From the NCBI GenBank assembly GCA_964247705.1, contig CAXTVQ010000022.1, positions 1 through 64,000 of the forward strand: 64,000 bases of DNA, given 5' to 3'. Shown one piece after another: positions 27,799 to 35,477 of this stretch. Source of the DNA: LMUY01 sp964247705. GTDB taxonomy: Bacteria; Pseudomonadota; Alphaproteobacteria; Acetobacterales; Acetobacteraceae. The notes beneath the pieces were generated by a model. That model was not told the origin of the DNA. It saw only the letters and a program-made list of their open reading frames with translations, and searched no databases. Position 1 is the stretch's first letter; every line of letters begins with the position of its first letter. The translations under genes were made by a program, and so were the position numbers.

Positions 27799-28143
27799 CT
27801 ACGTCAGATGGGCGGAGAAGTATTTGTTCATTTCGAACATCGTGGCTTTGTCCTTACCGAACACCTTCGCAAGCGCCTCGTCAGCCAAGATCTCCTGCTT
27901 GTTCGCAGGGTTCTGCAGATTGTGCTTGCGGATGTACTCCCAGACCTTGCTGACCACCTCGCCGCGCGCGAGCGGTTCGGATCCAACGATCACAGCCAAC
28001 TCCTCGGACGGTTGCAAAGCCTTCTGCAAGGCGTTCGGGGCGTTTCCTGCCTTGGGTGGAGCTACCTTCTTCCCCTTAACCGGCGCTTCGGCTTTCGCTT
28101 TAGCTGGCGCCTTGGCGGGTTTGTCGGTCGTTGATTTTGCCAT
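27799..28143 (-). CDS. SWIB/MDM2 domain protein
   Basis: This is a 114-residue protein. Its first 40 residues are a Lys/Ala/Pro-rich basic tail (AKAPAKAKAEAPVKGKK), followed by a SWIB domain (residues 40-114: LQPSEELAVIVGSEPLARGE, then KVWEYIRKHNLQNPANK). SWIB domains are best known from eukaryotic chromatin remodellers and chlamydial proteins, and occur in many proteobacteria with no settled role. The basic tail suggests DNA or RNA contact (inference). I chose the ATG at 28143; the longer ATG at 28164 adds seven untypical residues. Confidence 0.88.
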   Translation of the reverse strand: MAKSTTDKPAKAPAKAKAEAPVKGKKVAPPKAGNAPNALQKALQPSEELAVIVGSEPLARGEVVSKVWEYIRKHNLQNPANKQEILADEALAKVFGKDKATMFEMNKYFSAHLT

Positions 28144-28248
28144 GAAGTAAGGACCCTCGATCACTAGGAAATGCTTGAACGGTGTAGATGCCGGATGTTT
28201 GCCTCTGCAACGTCGTCCGCCGCAAGCCTATCACGTTCCGGCTGTCTG

Positions 28249-29265
28249 CTAATCTGCGCTGTCCTGCTCCGGTCCCGGCATGTCCGGGTGCTCCATCGCA
28301 TTCGCCTTCACCGGGTCGGACGGCGGCGCCGCCGGGTCGGACGTGTCTACCACCACGAGCACCGACCCGGCGAGCACGTCGGGTGTCGTCTTGGGCAGCA
28401 GGGCGGCGAACCGGCGGTCGGTCTGCGCGAGATCGTGCAGCTTCGCGTCAATCAGGCCCTCGTTGTCCAGGAACTTGTTGAAGCTGGAGGGGAGGCGGAT
28501 GCACCCCTCCGAATCCCACCGCCCCAGGCGCAACTCGAGGTTGGCCGGGTCGGTCGCGTGCATCTCCATCCGCACAGCCATCGGGGCGTCCTTGGTCCGC
28601 CAATCATCCGTGGTCTGCCAGCCGAAATCCCAAACCCGCATACCTTTCACGCCGATGCCGCGGATGTGGTTCTCGTTGTAGGTCCCGAGCGCGCGGTAGC
28701 CGAGGATCGCCCCGTCATTGTCGAACACGCCGATCGGCGTGCGGAAATGCTCCTTTCGGCCCGGCTTGCCCGTGCTGACATGCACCGAACCGAGTTGCTC
28801 CCACGGGCGGCCCGGCGTGGCCAGCACCACCCAGAGGCGCTGCACCGCCGGCGACCGGTCCACCAGGAGCACGATTTGCGGCGTGTCCAGCGGCGCATGC
28901 AGCCGCAGCGACATCGCCTGGCCTGCGATCAGCGCCGCATGGGTCAGCGCCGGGGCGTCCGGCAGCACCGTGCCGCCAAGCGTGCGCCGCATCGCCGCGG
29001 CCAAATTGTCCCGCGCGGCAGCCGGGTTTGCTACCGGCGCGCGCGGCTGGGGTGGCTGGAACGGCGTGGAAATCTGTGTGGAAACCGGGGTCGCCCGAGG
29101 AGGAATTGCCGACGGCACGATCGTATTGGCCGCCAGGTCCGGCACGCGCAGCCCGGAAAAGCCCACTGGCTTGGTCGTATCGGCCGAGTGGGCCATGGAC
29201 GAACAGCCAGCAATCACGAGACACAAGCCGGATATCGCGAGTGCACGATGAACACGACCGCCCAT
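28249..29265 (-). CDS. L,D-transpeptidase lipoprotein
   Basis: This 338-residue protein has a lipoprotein signal with lipobox VIAGC (Cys21). A Pro/Ala-rich linker (30-90) follows, then a YkuD-type catalytic domain. The expected catalytic pair is His236 (MEMHATDP) and Cys255 in WDSEGCIRLP. The usual motif is S-H-G-C or S-R-G-C, so the Glu here is a variant. Such enzymes form 3-3 peptidoglycan crosslinks or attach lipoproteins to the wall. It is separated from dciA by a hairpin and is part of the insert between dciA and dsbA. Confidence 0.88.
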   Translation of the reverse strand: MGGRVHRALAISGLCLVIAGCSSMAHSADTTKPVGFSGLRVPDLAANTIVPSAIPPRATPVSTQISTPFQPPQPRAPVANPAAARDNLAAAMRRTLGGTVLPDAPALTHAALIAGQAMSLRLHAPLDTPQIVLLVDRSPAVQRLWVVLATPGRPWEQLGSVHVSTGKPGRKEHFRTPIGVFDNDGAILGYRALGTYNENHIRGIGVKGMRVWDFGWQTTDDWRTKDAPMAVRMEMHATDPANLELRLGRWDSEGCIRLPSSFNKFLDNEGLIDAKLHDLAQTDRRFAALLPKTTPDVLAGSVLVVVDTSDPAAPPSDPVKANAMEHPDMPGPEQDSAD

Positions 29266-29370
29266 AGTTATCCCGTTTACTGCCGCAGCCTGATGCTGCC
29301 GCTGCCAACATGGCATCCGTGACCAGCCGCGGCGATGGTTCGCGTCCCTGTTGTAACTACCATTGGCCGC

Positions 29371-29394
29371 CACTGTGGCAAATCTGCCGCAGTG
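29371..29394 (-). terminator. Hairpin downstream of dciA
   Basis: CACTGTGGCA and TGCCGCAGTG form a 10-base stem (one G-T pair) around AATC, 18 bases after the dciA stop. It could end transcription of dciA before the L,D-transpeptidase gene. No T-run follows on the minus strand. Confidence 0.4.
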
Positions 29395-29411
29395 TGTCCC
29401 AGGCTGAAGCA

Positions 29412-29903
29412 TCATTCCCGGCCAGCGCGTCGCATCGTCTGCCCTAGCCGTGCCAACGCATCGTTGAGCTTGCCGGCCGGCAGTCCCTCGATCGGCTCGG
29501 GTGACCCCGCGTCGGCTACCGGCGGCGACCCCGCTGCCGGTCCGGGCAGCGCTTCCTGGACGAACCGCAGCCGCTCCACGGCCGCCCGGCCGAGATGGCC
29601 GTTGATCCGCGCCGCTAATTCGACCGACATGTGCTGCAGCTCCATGGCGATCGGTCCGGCGCAGGCCAGGGTCAGCGTCGTGCCGCTCAGCCGCCGCGGC
29701 ATGGTCACCGCCGCCAGCGCCGGGCCCACGATCGCAGCCCAATCGGTCAGGATCTGTGCCCCGGCCGTGGACCGGCGGCGGAAGGCGGGCCGGGTCAGCG
29801 CCGGGACCAGGCTGCCCACGGCGCGCGGTCCCCACACGTGCCGGTCCTTGCCGTGATCACGCTGGCCATCCCCACGCTTGCCGCTTGCCTCGTCCGCCCC
29901 CAT
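29412..29903 (-). CDS. dciA: DciA-type (DUF721) protein
   Basis: This 163-residue DUF721 protein is related to DciA, the common bacterial loader of the DnaB helicase. The core lies at about residues 28-120: WAAIVGPALAAVTMPRRLSG, then TLTLACAGPIAMELQHMS and AARINGHLGRAAVERLRFVQ. A Pro/Ala-rich tail follows. It is divergent from mutY with the two 5' ends overlapping by 26 bases, so the true start may be an internal one. The symbol is given by family; the exact role was not tested here. Confidence 0.85.
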   Translation of the reverse strand: MGADEASGKRGDGQRDHGKDRHVWGPRAVGSLVPALTRPAFRRRSTAGAQILTDWAAIVGPALAAVTMPRRLSGTTLTLACAGPIAMELQHMSVELAARINGHLGRAAVERLRFVQEALPGPAAGSPPVADAGSPEPIEGLPAGKLNDALARLGQTMRRAGRE

Positions 29904-30969
29904 ACCCCTGCGCGTGCTCCCAACCCTGCCCTCGGCGGCCAGCCTGCTCCGCTGGTACGACCGTCACCGGCGGCGCTTGCCATGGCGCCACGAACCGGGA
30001 GAGCTGCCCGACCCGTACCGTATCTGGCTCTCGGAGATCATGCTCCAACAGACCACGGTCACTGCCGTCATACCTTATTTCGAACGGTTCCTGCGCCGCT
30101 TCCCCAGCGTCGAAGCGCTCGCCGGGTCGCCCGAGGGGGACGTGATGGCCGCCTGGGCCGGCCTCGGCTACTACGCCCGCGCGCGCAACCTGCACGCCTG
30201 TGCCAAGCAGGTCGTGGCGCTCGGCGGCTTCCCCCGCACGGTGGCCGAATTGCGCGACCTGCCCGGGATCGGCGCCTACACCGCCGTCGCCATCGCCGCC
30301 ATCGCGTTCGGCGTGCCCGGCGTGCCGCTGGACGGCAACGTGGAGCGGGTGGTCGCACGCCTGTTCGCCATCACCACCCCGCTGCCGCCGGGCCGCCACA
30401 TCATCGGCGCTGCCGCGACCCGCTGGGGAGAGGACCCGGACGCCTATGCCCGCCCCTCGGACTTCGCACAGGCGCTGTTCGACCTGGGCGCTACCGTCTG
30501 CACCCCCGCGGCGCCGGCCTGCGGCGTGTGCCCGATGCTGGCCGAATGCCGCGGGCGGCTGGCCGGGATCGAGGCCGAACTGCCGCACAAGGCCGCCAAG
30601 AAGCCGCGCCCCCGCCGCCACGGCGTGCATTTCTGGCTCACCGACGCCGCCGGCCAGGTGCTGCTGCGCCGCCGCCCCTCCCGCGGCCTGCTCGGCGGCA
30701 TGACGGAGTTGCCCGGCACGGACTGGCGCCCGGAACCCTGGACCGAGGCGGAGGCGATCGCGGCCGCCCCCGCCGCCGCACCCTGGCGCCGGGCCGGGCA
30801 GGCGTTGCACGGCTTCACCCATTTCGAACTGGTGATCGACGTCTACGCCGCCACTATAGCGTCCATCGAGGCCGAGGGCTTCCTCCGCCCCGCCACCGCC
30901 CTGGCGGACGAAGCGCTGCCTACCGTCATGCGCAAATGCATCCGCGTGGCACAGAGCATTGCGGCGTGA
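29878..30969 (+). CDS. mutY: A/G-specific adenine DNA glycosylase MutY
   Basis: MutY removes adenine mispaired with 8-oxoguanine. The catalytic Glu53 lies in SEIMLQQTT, the helix-hairpin-helix is LPGIGAYTAVAIAA, and the second acid is Asp in VPLDGNVERV. The four [4Fe-4S] cysteines are in VCTPAAPACGVCPMLAEC with the correct 6-2-5 spacing. The C-terminal NUDIX-like domain (from about residue 235, GVHFWLTDAAGQVLLRRRP) reads the 8-oxoguanine. The 363-residue length is normal. Its stop codon lies within the first of three 17-base repeats. Confidence 0.95.
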   Translation: MPLASSAPIPLRVLPTLPSAASLLRWYDRHRRRLPWRHEPGELPDPYRIWLSEIMLQQTTVTAVIPYFERFLRRFPSVEALAGSPEGDVMAAWAGLGYYARARNLHACAKQVVALGGFPRTVAELRDLPGIGAYTAVAIAAIAFGVPGVPLDGNVERVVARLFAITTPLPPGRHIIGAAATRWGEDPDAYARPSDFAQALFDLGATVCTPAAPACGVCPMLAECRGRLAGIEAELPHKAAKKPRPRRHGVHFWLTDAAGQVLLRRRPSRGLLGGMTELPGTDWRPEPWTEAEAIAAAPAAAPWRRAGQALHGFTHFELVIDVYAATIASIEAEGFLRPATALADEALPTVMRKCIRVAQSIAA

Positions 30970-31012
30970 GAAGGCGGGTTCTGTGAGAAGGCGAGTTCTG
31001 TGAGAAGGCGGG
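30966..31012 (+). repeat. 17-base triplication across the mutY stop and MFS start
   Basis: Copies begin at 30966, 30983 and 31000 with the pattern GTGAGAAGGCGGGTTCT. The second copy has one change and the third diverges after 13 bases. Each copy brings a GTG and an AGAAGG ribosome-like site. The first contains the mutY stop and the third the likely start of the MFS gene. Because 17 is not a multiple of three, the three GTG codons are in three different frames. Confidence 0.85.
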
Positions 31013-32205
31013 CCTCCCTCGTCTTCATCCTGGCGACGCTCGCGATCGACGCGCTCGGCTTCGGCCTGGTCGTGCCGATCGTGCCGGCGCTGGTGAAGTC
31101 GCTGACCGGCGGCGACACCAGCCACGCCGCTGAATGGCTGGGTGCGCTGGTGGCCACCTTCGCGGGGGCGCAGTTCGTGGCGGCCCCCGTGCTGGGCGCG
31201 CTGTCGGACCGGTTCGGGCGCAAGCCGGTCGTCGTGCTGTCGCTCGTGGGGGCGGCAGCCAACTACTTGCTGCTGGCCTGGGCGCCGTCGCTGGGCTGGC
31301 TTTTCCTGGGGCGGCTGCTCGCCGGCGGCACCGCGGCCAGCGCATCCGCCGCCAACGCCTATATCGCGGACATCACGCCGCCTGAGCAGCGGTCGGGCCG
31401 GTTCGGCCTCGTGGGCGCCATGTTCGGCGCCGGCTTCGTGATCGGCCCGGCGATGGGCGGCGTGCTCGGTGCCGTGGACCTGCGGCTGCCCTTCCTGGTG
31501 GCGGGCGGGCTCGCCTTGGCCAACGCGTGCTACGGCGCGCTGGTGATCCCGGAGAGCCTGGCCGTCGAGCGCCGCCGTGCCTTCTCGTGGCGCCGCGCCA
31601 ATCCCATCGGCTCGTTGCGGACGCTGGCGGCGGACCCCGTCGTCGGCCGGTTGGCGATCGGCTGGAGCCTGATGTGGTTCGGCCTGGGTGCATTGCAGAG
31701 CGCCTTCGTGCTCTCGACAGGGCTGCGCTTCGGCTGGGGCACGCAGCAAAACGGGTTGGCGCTGGCCGTGCTCGGGGCCAGCCAGGCGTTGGTGCAGGGC
31801 GTATTGGTTCGGCCGGCCATCCGCTGGCTGGGCGAAAGGCGGGCAGCATTCGCCGGGTTCGCGGGTTCGATTGCGGCCTATTGCTGCTTCGGCTTCGCGC
31901 AGGCGGGTTGGGTGATCTACCTCGCCGTCGTGCTGATGTCGCTCGGCGCCGTCGCGGGACCGGCGATGCGCGGCATGATGTCCGACCGTACCCGGCCAGA
32001 CCGGCAGGGGGAGCTTCAGGGCGGCCTATCCTCCGTGGAAGGATTGACCGCGATCGTGGCTCCGGCAACCGCGGCCACCGTGTTCGCCATGGCCGTCCAG
32101 GCGGGCGGCGCGGACTGGGCAGGCACCCCGTTCCTTTTGGGCGCCTGCACTTACGCCGCCGCCGCGGTGCTGCTGCTTCGCTCGCGTGAGGCAGCGACCG
32201 CCTGA
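31000..32205 (+). CDS. MFS transporter, TetA/TCR type
   Basis: This is a 401-residue 12-helix major facilitator close to the TetA (tetracycline:H+ antiporter) group. The motif after helix 2 reads GALSDRFGRKPVVVLSLVG and helix 5 has the antiporter-type FGAGFVIGPAMGGVLG. Such proteins export drugs or metabolites. Resistance to tetracycline cannot be claimed from the sequence. The start is the GTG at 31000 in the last of three 17-base repeats; the AGAAGG of the preceding copy is the ribosome site. It converges on the rhodopsin gene. Confidence 0.87.
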   Translation: MRRRASLVFILATLAIDALGFGLVVPIVPALVKSLTGGDTSHAAEWLGALVATFAGAQFVAAPVLGALSDRFGRKPVVVLSLVGAAANYLLLAWAPSLGWLFLGRLLAGGTAASASAANAYIADITPPEQRSGRFGLVGAMFGAGFVIGPAMGGVLGAVDLRLPFLVAGGLALANACYGALVIPESLAVERRRAFSWRRANPIGSLRTLAADPVVGRLAIGWSLMWFGLGALQSAFVLSTGLRFGWGTQQNGLALAVLGASQALVQGVLVRPAIRWLGERRAAFAGFAGSIAAYCCFGFAQAGWVIYLAVVLMSLGAVAGPAMRGMMSDRTRPDRQGELQGGLSSVEGLTAIVAPATAATVFAMAVQAGGADWAGTPFLLGACTYAAAAVLLLRSREAATA

Positions 32206-32221
32206 CCTCAGTCGGGCATGC

Positions 32222-32974
32222 TCAGTCAGCCGTGCCCAACGCAGCGCGGCCAGGCAGCGGCGCCTCACCAGTATCCTCGTTCGTAAGCTTGGTGGTGTTG
32301 GCGACGGCATAGAGGCCGTAGACCACCTTGGACACGAGATCGAGGATCCCAATCGAGGCCACGCCTGCCGTCGAACTGATCACACTCAGCCCGTCCGTGC
32401 TGACTGCCAGGATCAGCGGGTAGATCAGCCACAGCACCGACAGGATGACCGCATTGTTCCGGTAGTCGGTTTGCACCGCGGCCCGTTCCTTGCGGTTCTC
32501 AGCCAGCATCGGCCCCCAGATCACGTAATAGACGCCCAGGAACGCCACGCAGGAGATCAGGAACCAGGTCCACTTGATCCAGACGACCTCAGAAAGACCG
32601 AAGAACAGCGCCGTCAGGATCATCATCACGTCGGCGAGCAGCATCCCGGCCACCATGCCGCCGCGGCGCATGCCCGAGTGCATCGCGGTACTCGCCAGCG
32701 CCAGCAGCAGCAACGGTGTCGTGAACGTCCAGTCGATGTAGCGCGCAAAATAGAACAGCCGCCCAACGTCCGCCGTCGCGCCGAGCGGCAGGATCAGGCT
32801 GCCCTGGCCCACCGCCATCGCGAAATAGGAACAGGCGGCGATGATCGGCACGATGCCGTGGCAGATCGTGTGGGACTGCTCACCCGGTGTCCGCTGCCTG
32901 CCCAAGGCCAGCGAAGCCAGCCCTCCGGCCAGCATGAGCGCCGTATCAAGCCACAGCCAAAACTCCGATCCCAC
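32222..32974 (-). CDS. Microbial rhodopsin with D-T-A motif
   Basis: This 250-residue seven-helix retinal protein carries a Schiff-base Lys216 in DLVSK with its counter-ion Asp212. Helix C reads FYFARYIDWTFTTPLLLLAL: Arg78, Asp81 (proton acceptor) and Thr85 match Arg82, Asp85 and Thr89 of bacteriorhodopsin. The donor position (Asp96) is Ala92. Helix F keeps the retinal-pocket Trp and Tyr-Pro (VLWLIYP). An outward proton pump or a slow-cycling light sensor is likely. The start is a GTG with GGGAGAG upstream. No retinal-synthesis gene is nearby, so retinal must come from elsewhere. Confidence 0.93.
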   Translation of the reverse strand: MGSEFWLWLDTALMLAGGLASLALGRQRTPGEQSHTICHGIVPIIAACSYFAMAVGQGSLILPLGATADVGRLFYFARYIDWTFTTPLLLLALASTAMHSGMRRGGMVAGMLLADVMMILTALFFGLSEVVWIKWTWFLISCVAFLGVYYVIWGPMLAENRKERAAVQTDYRNNAVILSVLWLIYPLILAVSTDGLSVISSTAGVASIGILDLVSKVVYGLYAVANTTKLTNEDTGEAPLPGRAALGTAD

Positions 32975-33089
32975 ACCACTCTCCCGCTACAATGACCGGT
33001 GGAAAGCGCCGGTGGCGCGAGCGGGTTGCGGATCGGACCACTCCAACCCGAAATTGTTTGGCCGCCAAATGCCGCCTGGGACCGTCACT

Positions 33090-33836
33090 TCAACCAGGCA
33101 CCGGCAGCCCTGCCGCCGACGCACCGACCGAGCTCTGCGGCATCGACGGCGTCTCCTTGTCCTTTGCCTCCAACTGCGCGACGCATCGCCCCGTGTCGCG
33201 GATCACCTCCGGCCAATCGCGCGGCAGGCTTTGCAGGCTGCCGATCAGGCACTCGTCGTAGAACGCGTATTGCGCACCGGCGCCGCAGCCGAAACTCGGC
33301 CGGTCCGCCGCTGCCGCCGTCAGCACGATGCGGTTCGGCGCCGTCACCGGGGGACGTGCAAAATCGCCGGTGTAGCAAGCGGACACGACGGCCACCGTCG
33401 GCGCCGCGCCGCAGCCCTCTCCCAGCGCGGCGGCCAGTTCGTCCGGCGAGATGAATTCGTCATGCGCCGCCAGATACAGGCCCGGCCCATGCGCGCCGTG
33501 TGATGTCATGAATACGAAGCACGCCTGGCCCCGTTGCGGATGCATTGCCGCGATGCCCGCCAGTACGCGCGCCTTGCTGGCGAGTTGCACGTGCGGCTGG
33601 GCCAGCATGTCCGGCGCGTCGCTGAACCGTTGGATATCGCCCGGGCGAGTACCGATAGCTTCCATCAGGTCCGCCATGCGGCCGGTCGCGTTGTCGAACA
33701 CGGGGATCGAGCCGTCCCCCGCGACCAGCACGGCCGTCCAGCTCTGCGGCGCCCGCGGGCGGGGGGCGGCGGCCTGATGGACCGGGGTGCACCCGGCAAG
33801 GAGCAGCAAGGCCGAGACGGCGGCGAGGGTCTTCAT
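33090..33836 (-). CDS. C13 (legumain-like) peptidase lipoprotein
   Basis: This 248-residue protein has a lipoprotein signal (lipobox LLAGC, Cys16) and a caspase-fold domain. The catalytic pair fits family C13: His113 in MTSHGAHGPG and Cys154 in VSACYTGDFARPP. Members cleave after Asn or Asp or act as transamidases; here the anchored enzyme would face the periplasm. The start overlaps the methyltransferase stop in ATGA, so it is the last gene of ubiA / methyltransferase / C13. Its substrate is unknown. Confidence 0.85.
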   Translation of the reverse strand: MKTLAAVSALLLLAGCTPVHQAAAPRPRAPQSWTAVLVAGDGSIPVFDNATGRMADLMEAIGTRPGDIQRFSDAPDMLAQPHVQLASKARVLAGIAAMHPQRGQACFVFMTSHGAHGPGLYLAAHDEFISPDELAAALGEGCGAAPTVAVVSACYTGDFARPPVTAPNRIVLTAAAADRPSFGCGAGAQYAFYDECLIGSLQSLPRDWPEVIRDTGRCVAQLEAKDKETPSMPQSSVGASAAGLPVPG

Positions 33837-34465
33837 GGAACAAGCCTGGCAAGGGTCGTGCGTCGCAAATCCCGGTCCTCTAGTTCTCGCGTGGTGGGCA
33901 CATCATAGACGGCGAAGGGCTGCAACCCGTCCGGCAGGTAGGCACGGCCGGGATCGGCGATCCAGACCTCCGCCCCCGCCGCCATCGCGCGCAGCCAGGG
34001 CATGATGTGGCCCGTCATCGGCGCTTCGTAACATACGTCGCCGCACACAATCAGGTCCCACCGGCACGCCGCCCCCACCAGGTCCGCTGTCGCTGCCTCG
34101 ACCGCCACCCCGTTCAGCGCTGCGTTCAGCCGGGTTGCCGCCGTGGCGACGGCGTCGATCTCGGCGGCTTCCACGTAGGCGGCGCCGGCCATGGCACAGG
34201 CGATGGCGGCCAGCCCGTTGCCGGCGGCGAAGTCCAGCACCCGGCGGCCGGTGACGCGGCCGGGATGATCCAGCACGTAGCGGGCCAGCGCCTGGCTGCC
34301 GGGCCAGGCGAAGGCCCAGAAGGGCGGCTCGATATTGGTCTCGTGCAGGAACGCTTCGGTCGCCAGCCAGATCGGCGTGATCTCGGTGGCGAGGTGGAGC
34401 ACGACCTCGGGGACCAGAGGCGGGCGGGCCAGGGCGGTGTTGGCGACGATCCAGCCGGAGTTCAC
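33833..34465 (-). CDS. Class I SAM-dependent methyltransferase, ETF-beta KMT-like
   Basis: This 210-residue protein has the SAM-binding motif VLDFAAGNGLAAIACAMAG, followed by the acidic AAEIDAVATAA. The catalytic-loop region WDLIVCGDVCYEAPM recalls the Nnt1/METTL20-like lysine methyltransferases. The opening lines (EITPIWLATEAFLHETNIEP, PPFWAFAWPGSQALAR) are typical of alphaproteobacterial members. The start is a GTG that overlaps the ubiA stop (GTGA). Protein methylation is likely but the target is inference. Confidence 0.82.
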   Translation of the reverse strand: MNSGWIVANTALARPPLVPEVVLHLATEITPIWLATEAFLHETNIEPPFWAFAWPGSQALARYVLDHPGRVTGRRVLDFAAGNGLAAIACAMAGAAYVEAAEIDAVATAATRLNAALNGVAVEAATADLVGAACRWDLIVCGDVCYEAPMTGHIMPWLRAMAAGAEVWIADPGRAYLPDGLQPFAVYDVPTTRELEDRDLRRTTLARLVP

Positions 34466-35364
34466 AAGCGTCCGATCAGGATCGCTGCGGCCACCGCCAA
34501 TCCCACTTCCCGGTTGGAGCGGAACAGCCGCAGGCAGCCTGCCGGGTCGTGGATGTCCAGTGCCGCCGCCTGCCACGCCAGCATCGCAGCCGGTATGGCC
34601 AGAGCCAGGTCGAACCAGGCGGTCAACCCGGCCAGCCACCCCGCCCAGGCCAGCGCCGCCACCGTCATAGCGTAGCATACATAGAGGAAGGGCCGGGTAC
34701 GCTCGCCCCACAGCAGCGCGGTGGAGCCGATGCCGGCCAGCGCGTCGTCCTCCCGGTCCTGGTGCGCGTAGACGGTGTCGAACCCCAGATCCCACAGGAT
34801 CGCGGCGGCGTAGATCGCGGCCCACGCCCAGTCGATCCGCCCCGACCCGGCGGCGTAGCCCATCGGCGCCCCGAAGCCGAAGGTGAAGCCCATCATCAAC
34901 TGCGGCCACCACGTCACCCGCTTGGCCAGCGGATAGAGGCCCACCAGCACCAGCGAGCCCACCCCCAGGGCCCAGCACAGCCCCGGCAATTGCAGCAGCA
35001 CCAGCAGCCCGAGCGCCAGCAGTGCCGCAAGCAACCCTGCCGCCTGCCGCATCCGCAGTGCGCCGGAGGCGAGCGGCCGGCCGGCGGTGCGGGCGACTTT
35101 GCGGTCCAGGTCGCGGTCCCACATGTCATTGACCACGCACCCGGCGCCGCGCATCACCACGCTGCCGATTGCGAACAGCAGCACCAGCCAGGCCGTGCGC
35201 CCGGCCGGCGCGCCGGACAGCAGCAGGCTCCACAATCCCGGCAGGAACAGCAGCCAGGCCCCGATCGGCCGGTCCAGCCGCAACAGCAGCGCGTACGGGC
35301 GCAAGCCCGGCGGCAGCTTCGCCACCCAGCCGCCCGTGACGATATCGGTGTGAGCGCCCGCCAT
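34462..35364 (-). CDS. ubiA: 4-hydroxybenzoate polyprenyltransferase
   Basis: UbiA attaches the prenyl tail to 4-hydroxybenzoate in ubiquinone synthesis, in the inner membrane. The two magnesium-binding motifs are visible: NDMWDRDLDRKV and DTVYAHQDREDD. Eight or nine hydrophobic segments are present. From the ATG at 35364 (MAGAHTDIVTGG) the protein has 300 residues; an earlier ATG at 35412 would add a basic lead of 16. It heads the overlapping operon with a methyltransferase and a C13 peptidase. Confidence 0.94.
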   Translation of the reverse strand: MAGAHTDIVTGGWVAKLPPGLRPYALLLRLDRPIGAWLLFLPGLWSLLLSGAPAGRTAWLVLLFAIGSVVMRGAGCVVNDMWDRDLDRKVARTAGRPLASGALRMRQAAGLLAALLALGLLVLLQLPGLCWALGVGSLVLVGLYPLAKRVTWWPQLMMGFTFGFGAPMGYAAGSGRIDWAWAAIYAAAILWDLGFDTVYAHQDREDDALAGIGSTALLWGERTRPFLYVCYAMTVAALAWAGWLAGLTAWFDLALAIPAAMLAWQAAALDIHDPAGCLRLFRSNREVGLAVAAAILIGRL

Positions 35365-35477
35365 TCCCCCGTCATCCCGCAGCCGGCCCCGCCGGGTCAA
35401 CCACGCCTTCAACTTGACTGGCCACCCGCGGCTGTCACATGGCTGGTTTCATACCGACCTGAAAGACGGCCACACGC

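Noticed and set aside
31000..32205. Tetracycline resistance gene
   Set aside because: Only general TetA-like motifs are seen; drug specificity cannot be read from them and the gene is likely chromosomal efflux of unknown range.
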